A DNA stretch of 9,961 bases from Dehalococcoidales bacterium (GCA_030632305.1 DAOVUZ010000015.1:1-9961); one strand, 5' to 3'. Positions 1 through 6,882 are shown, counted from the stretch's first letter. Translations and numbers: made by a program. Notes: generated by a model not told the origin, from the letters alone.

Positions 1-573
1 AATGACAACCAATCCTTGTTCCGTATTTATAATTATTGCCTGGTCATCTAGAATCTCATCAGGTCTAAACCCAGTATCTTCTTTAATGAAACGGGTGTCG
101 CCAGACTCTATCGTCTCAAAATCCGTTACCATCGGAATCTCACCAGTGGTCATAATGTTATCGGTTAGTTCTGTCGGTTTTGCTGTCAGATTGAAAACGG
201 CACCGAAGTTTTCCAACTCTTGGCGCTGGAAGGGTATACCTCCGAATCGATCCGCCTGAGAAGGGCGGATACGATACTTGAGCGCCCATACATCAGGGTG
301 AGCGATTATCTCGACCTCACTTCTTCTAATCCTTCGTAGGACTTCTCGTAAACCACCGGTATGGTCATCATGGCTATGGCTTAGCACAATTTTATCAATA
401 CTGCTCAGGTCAATACCAAGAGTATTAGCATTATAGGTAGCTGAGATGCTTTTTCCAGTATCAAGCAGGACATTGATGGCATCCGTTTCGATAAGAATAC
501 TTAATCCCCACTCCCCTATCAGGTCACCTATACCGCCCGCATTCTCGCTCAATGTTGTGATACTAATCTTCAG
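1..573 (-). CDS. MBL-fold metallohydrolase, COG1237-like (C-terminus cut by window edge)
   Basis: The minus strand is open for 191 codons from 573 to the window edge. The product begins MKISITTLSENAG and carries the metallo-beta-lactamase metal motif HSHDDH (residues 66-71) after a predicted beta-strand, LSSIDKIVLS. Later segments TTGEIP and DDQAIIINTEQGLVVI are typical of the COG1237 branch (7,8-dihydropterin-6-methyl-4-(ribofuranosyl)aminobenzene-phosphate-synthase-like hydrolases). The family binds two metal ions in the cytoplasm; the substrate cannot be told from sequence. The C-terminal metal ligands lie outside the window. Start choice: AGGAGG sits 7 bases before a CTG at 573-571, and no ATG, GTG or TTG occurs between the upstream stop (595-597) and that point. 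The next possible start, TTG at codon 8, would remove the first conserved strand. A promoter is visible upstream, so the gene appears to have its own transcript. Confidence 0.85.
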   Translation of the reverse strand, partial: MKISITTLSENAGGIGDLIGEWGLSILIETDAINVLLDTGKSISATYNANTLGIDLSSIDKIVLSHSHDDHTGGLREVLRRIRRSEVEIIAHPDVWALKYRIRPSQADRFGGIPFQRQELENFGAVFNLTAKPTELTDNIMTTGEIPMVTDFETIESGDTRFIKEDTGFRPDEILDDQAIIINTEQGLVVI

Positions 574-653
574 TTTGACTCCTCCTAGCCATAGTTATCT
601 ACCGATTCAATGCATTGTGAGGTCAGTAATATTCATGGGGCTCACTACCGGAT

Positions 654-682
654 ACTATAAGTGGGTGGCCCACCTACGTCAA
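654..682 (-). promoter_or_regulatory. Sigma-70-type promoter for the MBL-fold gene, with inverted repeat in the spacer
   Basis: Reading the minus strand, TTGACG (682-677) and TATAGT (659-654) are separated by exactly 17 bases. The predicted start of transcription is near 647, giving a leader of about 70 bases before the CTG start. The spacer holds a short inverted repeat, GTGGG-TGG-CCCAC (plus strand 661-673), placed where a bound repressor or MerR-like activator would act; that role is inference. Confidence 0.6.
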
Positions 683-799
683 GAATTGTTCCAATACGGG
701 CTACGCAAATCGCTAGAATGTGCAATGAGGTAACAATTTAAGCTTCTGTTCAGTTTCTTCACCTAGCCGATGCTCTTTAACTTTGCCAAGCGCATTCTT

Positions 800-1069
800 T
801 TAGCGATCGACCAAAATTTGAGGGGGCCAGCGTGTTGATTTGTGGCAGGGATTCAAGCAAAGGATTTCACAATTGGAAAGTGTATCACCCCCAATACTAC
901 TTATATGGTGGGCTTCCCAACCGAAGCGACTGTCCCTATTCCCCCTATGGCTTTTCACCAACGTTTTGTTACATCTACCAGTATGCCCGTGTGTGGTTCG
1001 TTTGCACTCGCACTTTTCACCAGACCTTCTCCATGCCTGTTGGACAACATCATCGGGAAATTCAGCTAT
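800..1069 (-). CDS. HNH endonuclease-like small protein with ATA in place of the start codon (possible start-loss pseudogene)
   Basis: The frame is intact for 89 codons and ends at TAA (802-800). The product has the HNH layout: C20-x-C22 and C33 as candidate zinc ligands, the His pair in EAHHI (H54, H55), N66 in DTLSNCEILC, and C71...C75-H76 at the end. This matches the ββα-metal nuclease fold of small stand-alone HNH proteins. The first codon consistent with the ribosome binding site (GGAGG, 6 bases upstream) is ATA at 1069-1067. Only TAG-TGT... lies upstream in frame, with no ATG, GTG or TTG. The simplest reading is a G-to-A change in a former ATG with the body otherwise unspoiled; rare ATA initiation or a sequencing error would look the same. 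It lies between an accessory-looking MBL gene and a tRNA fragment, fitting a mobile-element remnant. Target and partners are unknown. Confidence 0.62.
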   Translation of the reverse strand: MAEFPDDVVQQAWRRSGEKCECKRTTHGHTGRCNKTLVKSHRGNRDSRFGWEAHHISSIGGDTLSNCEILCLNPCHKSTRWPPQILVDR

Positions 1070-1099
1070 TTTGCACCTCCCATCATAGTAGGGACAATG

Positions 1100-1108
1100 A
1101 TTATAACA
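1100..1108 (-). promoter_or_regulatory. Extended -10 promoter for the HNH-like gene
   Basis: TGT-TATAAT on the minus strand (1108-1100) is a perfect extended -10 (TGnTATAAT). The hexamer 17 bases upstream (GAAAGT) is a poor -35. Transcription would start near 1093, about 24 bases before the ATA codon and just upstream of GGAGG, so the gene still has its expression signals although its start codon is not standard. Confidence 0.5.
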
Positions 1109-1130
1109 CTAAAATCCAAATAACTTTCTA

Positions 1131-1157
1131 TTGCAAACTAATGAATTGTGATATAAT
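1131..1157 (+). promoter_or_regulatory. Promoter-like element pointing into the tRNA-Pro fragment
   Basis: TTGCAA (1131-1136), a 15-base spacer and TATAAT (1152-1157) preceded by TGA give a -35 plus extended -10. A purine-rich AAGGAGG follows at 1164-1170, but no convincing start codon is placed after it. It may once have driven a complete gene or the tRNA, or could drive a short RNA that ends in the T-run at 1249-1254. Confidence 0.45.
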
Positions 1158-1200
1158 GCAGAAAAGGAGGCAAGGGCTTCCCGTCTTTTATCGAGGTTAA

Positions 1201-1242
1201 ATGGGGTTCAGGTGGTCGGAGGTTCAAATCCTCTCACCCCGA
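1201..1242 (+). other. 3' half of a tRNA-Pro(GGG): partial tRNA, likely attachment-site remnant
   Basis: The bases map onto tRNA positions 32-73 without gaps: anticodon loop ATGGGGT with U33 and GGG anticodon (1201-1207), 3' anticodon strand TCAGG (1208-1212), variable loop TGGTC (1213-1217), T-arm GGAGG-TTCAAAT-CCTCT (1218-1234), 3' acceptor strand CACCCCG (1235-1241) and discriminator A (1242). No CCA is encoded. The 5' half (acceptor CGGGGTG, D-arm, 5' anticodon strand) is absent upstream, so this is not a working tRNA. A break at the anticodon loop that keeps everything to the 3' end is the classic duplication left by tyrosine recombinases integrating into tRNA genes. No integrase gene is visible nearby. 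Confidence 0.72.
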
Positions 1243-1268
1243 TTTCGATTTTTTGTTAATAAATCTGG

Positions 1269-2075
1269 TTAATGCTCAACCCTGTCAATCTGATACTGTA
1301 ACCTGCCTGCCGGTGCTTCCACCTCCACAACTTCTCCCTGACCTTGGCCGATAATAGCTTTGCCTATGGGTGAAGCAGTGGAAATTTTGCCTCTGGTGGG
1401 GTCTACCTCTCTGGGATTGACGAGCATATAGCACAGTTTTTCACCAGAAACCATGTCATGCAAGACAACGCTATCACCAATACTTACCTTGAGTATTACA
1501 TTTTGTTTCTCATCATTGATTACGGTCGCCGACTTTAGAGCTTCTTCCAGTTCCATAATCCGCCCCTCTAGATGCCCGCATTTTTCCCTAGCCGCATCTA
1601 GAGGCGCATTCTCACTAAAATCCTTATCGGCGGCGGCTCTACGCATTTCATCAATAGCTTGAAGACGCTTTTGCTTAAGAGTAGCTAACTCGGCTTCCAG
1701 CTCCACATACCCCTGCTGAGTTAAAGAGATAGTCTGTGGTAAATTTTGCTTGACCGAAGGCTGGAATTTGTTTTGTTTTTTCCTAGGTTTAAGGTGAGCG
1801 GCTAGATTAGTCTTACTCCACCCTTCTTTCTTGGCATAAACCAGGAAGGTTCGTATTAGCTCAAGTTTTTTGGTGTAATTGGTATCCGATAATGATAACC
1901 GCTCAGCATAGTTAGCTACCTCGGGAGCAGTAAGTCCAGCCAGAGGCCGCTCCCAACCATACCAGTGAACAAATCTATATACCTCCTGCTGGCTCGCCTC
2001 CTCTTCAGGTGATAAGGAGGCAAGAAAATTGCTGGCTGCCTTGCCCAAGATTAAGTTCTGACTAGTATTTTCCAC
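1269..2075 (-). CDS. greA: GreA-family transcription factor with recombinase-like N-terminal extension
   Basis: Residues about 113-268 are a complete GreA/GreB: a coiled coil (118-185) with acidic tip D152-F-S-E155-N, which in GreA reaches the RNA polymerase active site to stimulate cleavage of backtracked RNA, then an FKBP-like C-terminal domain containing DPTRGKISTASPIGKAIIG and ending in the PAG turn typical of the family. At 268 residues it is about 110 longer than usual GreA (near 158). The extra N-terminus (about 12-98) is helical, with NFLASLS, EVYRFVHWYG, LTAPEVANYAERL and LELIRTFLVYAKKEGW, and resembles the SAM-like core-binding domain of tyrosine recombinases. A basic linker PRKKQNKF joins the two parts. 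The catalytic recombinase domain is absent, so a DNA-binding role is only inferred. Start is GTG at 2075, behind a G-rich sequence. It is the last gene of the minus-strand train, 42 bases after the flavoprotein; no clear terminator follows. Confidence 0.87.
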   Translation of the reverse strand: MENTSQNLILGKAASNFLASLSPEEEASQQEVYRFVHWYGWERPLAGLTAPEVANYAERLSLSDTNYTKKLELIRTFLVYAKKEGWSKTNLAAHLKPRKKQNKFQPSVKQNLPQTISLTQQGYVELEAELATLKQKRLQAIDEMRRAAADKDFSENAPLDAAREKCGHLEGRIMELEEALKSATVINDEKQNVILKVSIGDSVVLHDMVSGEKLCYMLVNPREVDPTRGKISTASPIGKAIIGQGQGEVVEVEAPAGRLQYQIDRVEH

Positions 2076-2117
2076 CCTAGTTACCCCCGTATATTGTAAA
2101 CATTAACTACATACAGG

Positions 2118-3305
2118 TCAATCCACTCCAGACCGAAAAGGAAACTTTATTACCTGTATAGCCTTAGCTACCGTCCTGTGCGCCATTAACCTTAATATTG
2201 CCTCACCGTGCCAGTCAAAAGATATGTCCTTAGCTTCGAGCAAAGCTTTATCAATGCCATTGGATTTTATTGTGTTAAATAACTGTTCAATCTGTCGGTC
2301 GCTCAGGCGCTCATAAAATTTTCGAGCCCAGTAGCTTATCTTCAACTCCCAGCCTAGCTTCCGCTTCCATTCTCTCTCGTAGCTAGCCAGCCCCTTAGCC
2401 GACAGGTCATCACTCTCCAGTGCTCGATGTAAATTGTTAGCTGCTATGTCAGCACACAGCAAACCGTAATAGATGCCACCACCGGTGGTTGGTTTTACCT
2501 GCCCCGCCGCAGTCCCTACCACTACCAGCCGTTCACTATGGGTTCTGGCTGGTGGTTTCAGTGGAATACCACCGTAGCTCAGCTCAGCCTCAGCTGAAAC
2601 TATTTTCCCCTGAGCCAGCAGGGATGCCATTAGCTTTTTTAGATAAAGCCCTGGACTCTGGCGCGACAGTAGCCCCACCCGAGCTGTCTGAGGTGAGGTT
2701 GGCACCAGCCAGGCAAAAAACCCGGGGGCTATCTCCTGACCAAGGTAGACCTCTATCTCATCCACCCCAATCGTTTCTACCTCGGCCTGGGCTCCGATAA
2801 CAAAATCACTAACCCTACCCAAACCCAGCTTCTGAGCCAGTCCTGAGCCAAAGCCAGTGGCGATAACTACTACCCTTGCCTCAAAGTTTAGTCTTTCTTC
2901 TTGATGAGTCGCCTCAACACTAACCTTATCATCTCCAACCTCTATATTGCCAACCAGACTATTTAACACATATTCCGCCCCTGCCTCCTGAGCCTGGCTG
3001 CCCATAGCCACATTAAAAGCCGCTCGGTCTATAATATAGGCCTGGGTTTCTTCTCGCCACAGCCTGAGGCACCTTCCCGAGGGCGAAAATAACCTGGCAC
3101 TATTTGCCTGCCTCAGAATAACACTATCATCAATGGCGAAAGAGCTAACATAGTCTTGGCCAATAATGCCGGTGCAGCAAACCGGCTCTCCCAGTGTTCT
3201 CTTCTGCTCCAGCACTACTGCCCCATACCCTGCCTCAGCCAGCTTATACGCCACATAGCTGCCTGCTGGTCCACCACCGATAACTGCTACATCATATCGT
3301 TTCAA
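2118..3305 (-). CDS. Geranylgeranyl reductase family FAD-dependent oxidoreductase
   Basis: A 395-residue flavoprotein of the geranylgeranyl reductase/digeranylgeranylglycerophospholipid reductase group (COG0644, p-hydroxybenzoate-hydroxylase fold). The N-terminal Rossmann motif is VIGGGPAG (residues 8-15), followed by the family's P-V-x-C-x-G segment (PVCCTG, with C43 and C44), VVVIATGFGS in the middle, and the substrate-domain signature GFFAWLVPTSPQTARVGLL. The second FAD motif reads VVGTAAGQVKPTTGGGIYYG; most relatives have GDAAG here, so the flavin-contacting Asp is replaced by Thr. The family saturates isoprenoid chains of lipids, quinones or chlorophyll; the substrate here is not determined. 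Start is TTG at 3305-3303, which puts MKRYDVAVIGGG at the expected N-terminus behind a GGGGT sequence. It lies 43 bases after the site-2 protease gene and is probably co-transcribed with it. Confidence 0.88.
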   Translation of the reverse strand: MKRYDVAVIGGGPAGSYVAYKLAEAGYGAVVLEQKRTLGEPVCCTGIIGQDYVSSFAIDDSVILRQANSARLFSPSGRCLRLWREETQAYIIDRAAFNVAMGSQAQEAGAEYVLNSLVGNIEVGDDKVSVEATHQEERLNFEARVVVIATGFGSGLAQKLGLGRVSDFVIGAQAEVETIGVDEIEVYLGQEIAPGFFAWLVPTSPQTARVGLLSRQSPGLYLKKLMASLLAQGKIVSAEAELSYGGIPLKPPARTHSERLVVVGTAAGQVKPTTGGGIYYGLLCADIAANNLHRALESDDLSAKGLASYEREWKRKLGWELKISYWARKFYERLSDRQIEQLFNTIKSNGIDKALLEAKDISFDWHGEAILRLMAHRTVAKAIQVIKFPFRSGVD

Positions 3306-3348
3306 TCTCTACCCCAGAAAAACAACCTAGTATCGTCCTACCGGATAT

Positions 3349-4479
3349 CTATGCCCCTAATTCAGAGCGGGTGCGGAGAAACCTTATCAGGTTATCGTGG
3401 GTAACTAGCCCGATAACGTTACCCTCACTTACTACCGGCATCTGGTTTATATTATTCTCATCCATCTCTTCCAGTATGCTTAGCGCATCCTGGTCAGGGT
3501 GGGCTACTTTTACCCTGTCAAGCGACGTCATTATCTCCTGCACCTGAGTCACATCCCAATTTTGCCGAGAAACAGCTTTGATATTGTCTAATGTCAAAAT
3601 CCCCTTTACCCCGTCTTCATCGGTTACCAGAAAAAAATAGCACCCGCTGGTAAAGATATACTCCTGAACCATCTGATCGATGGTAACATTTGGCGGAATT
3701 ACGGGGCAGTCAGAGGTCATTACCTGTGAAGCGCTAACCTCGCGGAGGGCTTCACGCCATTGCGCCTGATGATAACTGGATGAGGCAGTATTTCTCAGGA
3801 ACCAGCCGATAAAGATTAACCAAAGACCAGAAAACCACCCACCACGTAGAAGGAACATTATTGAAATGCCACCCAGAATAAACAGGTAGCCTACGCCCTG
3901 CCCTACTTGTGTGGCAATTCGGGTAGAGAGCTTATAGTTGCCAGTAAATCGCCACAGGATGGAACGGAATACACGCCCGCCATCTAAAGGAAAGCCCGGA
4001 ATCAGGTTGAATACAGCCAGTATCACATTTACCAGAGCTAGCCAAGAAGTCATAGCCGCTATGGGTTCACTTATACCCCGACTAAACAGCCAGAGGAGTC
4101 CAAACAAGCCGCCCAGCACCAGGCTACAAGCCGGACCGGCGGCTGCCATTTTTAGCTCAGCGCTTGCCTTGGTTGCCTCCCTGGTTATTTGGGCGATACC
4201 ACCGAAGATAAAAAGGGTGATGCTTTTTACCGGGATGCCATTAATCCTGGCAACGATGCTGTGAGCCAGCTCATGAGCTACCACGGAGGCAAAAAATAGT
4301 AAACTGGAGACTATGCCTATAATCCAGTAAGTTAACGGAGTCCAGTCAGGGTATTCAACGGGGAAGTAGTACCACGATAGCGACACATTTATCAGAACAA
4401 ATACTATGAACCAGCTGTAGTGCAGTCTGAACTGTATACCAAAGAGCTTGCCCAAATTAAATGCGCTACCCATGTTCAC
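3349..4479 (-). CDS. Site-2 protease (peptidase M50) with C-terminal CBS pair
   Basis: This 376-residue inner-membrane zinc protease has about six hydrophobic segments in residues 20-230. The zinc motif AHELAHS gives H69-E70-x-x-H73, and the third-ligand motif is [13 protein letters not shown] (157-169, with D166). Between them lies GGIAQI, typical of the SpoIVFB/RseP-like fold. A cytoplasmic tail (about 250-372) holds two CBS motifs, beginning [12 protein letters not shown] and [14 protein letters not shown], that usually bind adenine nucleotides and set enzyme activity. Such M50B-CBS proteins cleave membrane-embedded substrates; the substrate is unknown. The start GTG (4479-4477) overlaps the stop of thi4 by four bases (GTGA), so translation is probably coupled; an ATG two codons later is an alternative. 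Why it sits in a thiamine operon is unclear. Confidence 0.92.
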   Translation of the reverse strand: MNMGSAFNLGKLFGIQFRLHYSWFIVFVLINVSLSWYYFPVEYPDWTPLTYWIIGIVSSLLFFASVVAHELAHSIVARINGIPVKSITLFIFGGIAQITREATKASAELKMAAAGPACSLVLGGLFGLLWLFSRGISEPIAAMTSWLALVNVILAVFNLIPGFPLDGGRVFRSILWRFTGNYKLSTRIATQVGQGVGYLFILGGISIMFLLRGGWFSGLWLIFIGWFLRNTASSSYHQAQWREALREVSASQVMTSDCPVIPPNVTIDQMVQEYIFTSGCYFFLVTDEDGVKGILTLDNIKAVSRQNWDVTQVQEIMTSLDRVKVAHPDQDALSILEEMDENNINQMPVVSEGNVIGLVTHDNLIRFLRTRSELGA

Positions 4480-5273
4480 TGAGATACTTCTAGCTGCTGC
4501 AGAACCTCTTTAGCAACCGCTGCCGCTCGCTTTCCTGAGAGGAGCATGCCACCGAAGATGGGGCCCATCCTGGGAGTGCCGCAAACAGCATTAGCCGCCA
4601 TGCCAGCCACAATCAAGCCGGGATAGATTTCTCTGGTGTTTTCAAGTATCTTCCCTTCCGCCACTTCAGCCCACATTGACCTCTCCCCCATTATTCCGCC
4701 TCCCTCTGTTCTTAGCCTGCCACCAAGTTTATTCACCACTATGTGGCAGATTTCACTGGCATGACCAGTAGCATCTATTACTACCTTTGAGCGTATGGAT
4801 AGGGGGTCCACATGCAGTTTAGCCAGACTAACAGCGCTCCAATTCAACACCAAGCCGGTTATCCTGTCATTTTCCCTAATCATAACATCCTCAATGCTCA
4901 CCAGATTAAATATCTTGGCTCCTGCCTGAATAGCCTTAAGGCAAATAGCTGAGGATGCTTCCACAGAATCAGCAGTATAGTAGCCCGTTTCATACTCTCT
5001 AGTTCTGACATCAAATTCGTTCAGTATCGCCCTGGCTGCCTCCTGCACTACGATGGTATTGAACATCATCCCCCCGCCGGGCATACCACCACCAGGGCGG
5101 AGACTTCTCTCAAAAATGACTGTTTTAATTCCCTCTTTTGCCAGATAGTAAGCCGCAGTCATACCGGCTGGCCCGGCACCACCGATGGCTACCTCAACAT
5201 CCATCGCCTTCTGGAAGTCTTTCATAAAGCTTTCGGTTATTGCTCTGGATATGGTTATATCATCAAGTTGCAT
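4476..5273 (-). CDS. thi4: Thi4-family thiazole synthase, sulfide-dependent (His) type
   Basis: 265 residues with an FAD/NAD-binding fold: [16 protein letters not shown] (from residue 30), the glycine-rich [12 protein letters not shown] (61-72) and C-terminal [16 protein letters not shown]. Thi4 builds the thiazole of thiamine (ADP-thiazole or a related carboxylate) from NAD or ribulose-bisphosphate and glycine. In yeast and plants a cysteine of the protein donates the sulfur once. Here the corresponding segment reads [10 protein letters not shown] with H154, as in methanogen Thi4, which uses free sulfide with iron and turns over repeatedly. This points to an anaerobic, sulfide-containing habitat. 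GGAGAG precedes the ATG at 5273. It follows thiC by 23 bases and shares its riboswitch, so pyrimidine and thiazole branches are controlled together. No thiG, thiS, thiF or thiH is present in the window. Confidence 0.92.
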   Translation of the reverse strand: MQLDDITISRAITESFMKDFQKAMDVEVAIGGAGPAGMTAAYYLAKEGIKTVIFERSLRPGGGMPGGGMMFNTIVVQEAARAILNEFDVRTREYETGYYTADSVEASSAICLKAIQAGAKIFNLVSIEDVMIRENDRITGLVLNWSAVSLAKLHVDPLSIRSKVVIDATGHASEICHIVVNKLGGRLRTEGGGIMGERSMWAEVAEGKILENTREIYPGLIVAGMAANAVCGTPRMGPIFGGMLLSGKRAAAVAKEVLQQLEVSQ

Positions 5274-5296
5274 CTATCTCTCCATTTTTTATTACA

Positions 5297-6592
5297 TTAA
5301 CACCTGGCCGCCTTAACCCCTAGAAATTTTTCCACTAATGCCATGGCACAGTACTGCCCACACATACTGCAGGCTGACCCGGTAGAATTATGCTTACTAT
5401 GAACTTGCCGAGACCGCTCGGGGTCTAAGGACAGTCTAGCTTGCTCTTCCCAGTCGAGCTTCTTTCGTGCCATAGACATCTTCAAGTCCCACTGGCTAGC
5501 ACCTTTTACTTCTTTAACTATATCACCGGCATGAGCAGCAATACGTGAGGCTATCACCCCCTGCCTCACATCCTCAGGGTCAGGCAGAGAGAGGTGTTCT
5601 GCTGGCGTGACATAGCATAGAAAATCGGTGCCGGCAGCGGCGGCAATAGCACCACCGATAGCTCCGGTGATATGGTCATACCCAGCACCAACATCAGTCA
5701 CCAGTGGACCCAGCACATAGAAAGGAGCTCCCTTGCAGATAGCCTTCTGTAAGTGAACATTGGTCTCAATTTGGTTCAGGGGCAGGTGTCCCGGACCCTC
5801 AACCATTACCTGAACTCCAGCCTGCTGAGCCCGGTTTACCAGCTCCCCTAAAGTGAGCAACTCCTGTACTTGAGCCCGGTCGGTAGCATCAGCCAGGCTA
5901 CCAGGGCGCATCCCATCACCAAGGCTCAGCGTCACATCAAACTCACCAGCTATTTCCAGCAAGCGGTCATACTGCTCATAAAGAGGGTTTTCGCGCTCAT
6001 TATGGAGCATCCAGCCTATCAGGAAAGCACCCCCTCGAGATACAACATCAGCCACCCTTCCCTGCTGCTTAAGTTGGGCAATGGCTGACTGGGTTACGCC
6101 ACAATGCACCGTTATGAAGTCAACGCCATCCCGGGCGTGTTGTTCAATGACGGCAAACAGGTCATCAATGGTCATTTTTACTATAGCGCTATGTCTATCA
6201 ATCGCTTCAATCCCAGCCTGGTAAATGGGCACGGTTCCTATTGGTAACGAGCTAGAGTCAATAATAGCCCGCCGAATAGCCGATATATCACCACCGGTTG
6301 ATAAATCCATAACGGCATCTGCTCCTGCGTCAATAGCCACCCGCAGCTTTTCCAGTTCGGTAGCAATATCGCCAAAGTCGGAAGAGGTGCCGATATTAGC
6401 ATTGATCTTGGTGCGTAGCCCGCGACCTATCCCACAAGGAGCAAGATTTACATGTTTGATATTAGCCGGAACTACTATCGTTCCTTCAGCCACGCCCTGC
6501 CGGACAAATTCAGCGTCTATGCCCTCATGCTGAGCCACTGCCACCATTTGTGGTGAAGTATTACCTTCCCTTGCCAATTCCAGTTGAGTCAT
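5297..6592 (-). CDS. thiC: Phosphomethylpyrimidine synthase ThiC
   Basis: A 431-residue ThiC, the non-canonical radical-SAM enzyme that rearranges aminoimidazole ribotide to HMP phosphate, the pyrimidine half of thiamine. Recognisable blocks include [80 protein letters not shown] and [18 protein letters not shown]. The C-terminal cluster motif CSMCGQYC is C-x2-C-x3-C, one residue shorter than the C-x2-C-x4-C of E. coli ThiC. The length matches the short ThiC form lacking the large N-terminal region of proteobacterial enzymes. The open frame reaches 6619, but the ATG at 6592-6590 is chosen because GGGGAGG lies just before it and the upstream codons belong to the riboswitch terminator T-run. 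First gene of the operon, with thi4 following. Confidence 0.97.
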   Translation of the reverse strand: MTQLELAREGNTSPQMVAVAQHEGIDAEFVRQGVAEGTIVVPANIKHVNLAPCGIGRGLRTKINANIGTSSDFGDIATELEKLRVAIDAGADAVMDLSTGGDISAIRRAIIDSSSLPIGTVPIYQAGIEAIDRHSAIVKMTIDDLFAVIEQHARDGVDFITVHCGVTQSAIAQLKQQGRVADVVSRGGAFLIGWMLHNERENPLYEQYDRLLEIAGEFDVTLSLGDGMRPGSLADATDRAQVQELLTLGELVNRAQQAGVQVMVEGPGHLPLNQIETNVHLQKAICKGAPFYVLGPLVTDVGAGYDHITGAIGGAIAAAAGTDFLCYVTPAEHLSLPDPEDVRQGVIASRIAAHAGDIVKEVKGASQWDLKMSMARKKLDWEEQARLSLDPERSRQVHSKHNSTGSACSMCGQYCAMALVEKFLGVKAARC

Positions 6593-6604
6593 GTCCACCT
6601 CCCC

Positions 6605-6649
6605 AAAAAATAAAACCAAGGGTTTCGGCTATCAATCTAAGACCCCTGG
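6605..6649 (-). terminator. Intrinsic terminator of the TPP riboswitch
   Basis: On the minus strand CCAGGGGT (6649-6642) pairs with ACCCTTGG (6623-6616) as an 8-bp stem with one G-U pair, around an 18-base loop. TTTTATTTTTT (6615-6605) follows directly. The T-run ends against the GGGGAGG of thiC. Its position between aptamer and gene indicates control by premature termination when thiamine pyrophosphate is bound. An antiterminator pairing was not clearly resolved by eye. Confidence 0.78.
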
Positions 6650-6661
6650 TCCAAGCTACTG

Positions 6662-6745
6662 CCGCTTCCCTACGCTCGCGTTATCGAGATCAGGTTCACA
6701 GGGTTGGCATCAAACTACCTCTCAGCCTTTGAGCACCCCTAGCGG
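6662..6745 (-). promoter_or_regulatory. TPP riboswitch (THI box) upstream of thiC
   Basis: The minus strand shows the THI-element consensus in order: CCGCT-AGGGGTGC at the 5' end, CTGAGA (6725-6720, pyrimidine-sensing arm), ACCTGAT (6695-6689), and GCGTAGGGAAGC (6675-6664). P1 closes by CCGCT (6745-6741) with AGCGG (6666-6662). The 3' arm that senses the pyrophosphate folds as CTCG-ATAACG-CGAG. Binding of thiamine pyrophosphate should favour the adjacent terminator and shut off thiC and thi4. Confidence 0.95.
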
Positions 6746-6768
6746 TTAACCCGATTAAATTTATATTA

Positions 6769-6797
6769 AATATAGCACAGGCTTATCTAAAATGCAA
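6769..6797 (-). promoter_or_regulatory. Promoter of the thiamine operon
   Basis: TTGCAT (6797-6792), a 17-base spacer and TATATT (6774-6769) on the minus strand. The -10 is preceded by TGC, an extended -10. Transcription would start near 6762, about 17 bases ahead of the aptamer's P1 helix, as expected for a riboswitch leader. Confidence 0.7.
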
Positions 6798-6882
6798 TGT
6801 TCCAGTTACTCACGCCTGTTCAGTGGCGTTTGCCGAGCTATTTTATGGCATACTCCTGCTATCTGTAGCTTATACCTCTTTT

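Noticed and set aside
608..617. Perfect palindrome CAATGCATTG in the MBL leader
   Set aside because: A 10-base palindrome is short enough to occur by chance, and it lies downstream of the promoter with no second copy.
446..733. Plus-strand open frame of 95 codons
   Set aside because: It crosses from the antisense of the MBL gene into its promoter region; no recognisable domain and no start signals.
715..799. Coding-like continuation of the HNH frame after its stop (KVKEHRLGEETEQKLKLL)
   Set aside because: It is charged and open for 28 codons, but begins right after TAA with no start codon or ribosome binding site and matches nothing I recognise. It may be a decayed tail; not enough to call.
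832..1200. Overlapping plus-strand open frames of 82-122 codons
   Set aside because: They are opposite the HNH-like frame, whose minus-strand product carries a recognisable motif set. The plus-strand products show no family features and lack ribosome binding sites.
1168..1242. Complete tRNA ending at 1242
   Set aside because: The 75 bases needed contain no 5' acceptor strand matching CACCCCG, no D-arm and no 5' anticodon strand. Only a weak TCGAGGT pairing at 1191-1197 exists, at the wrong distance.
6593..6619. Longer ThiC start adding nine residues (MVLFFGEVD)
   Set aside because: Those codons are the terminator T-run and the ribosome binding site; the ATG at 6592 fits the family N-terminus.
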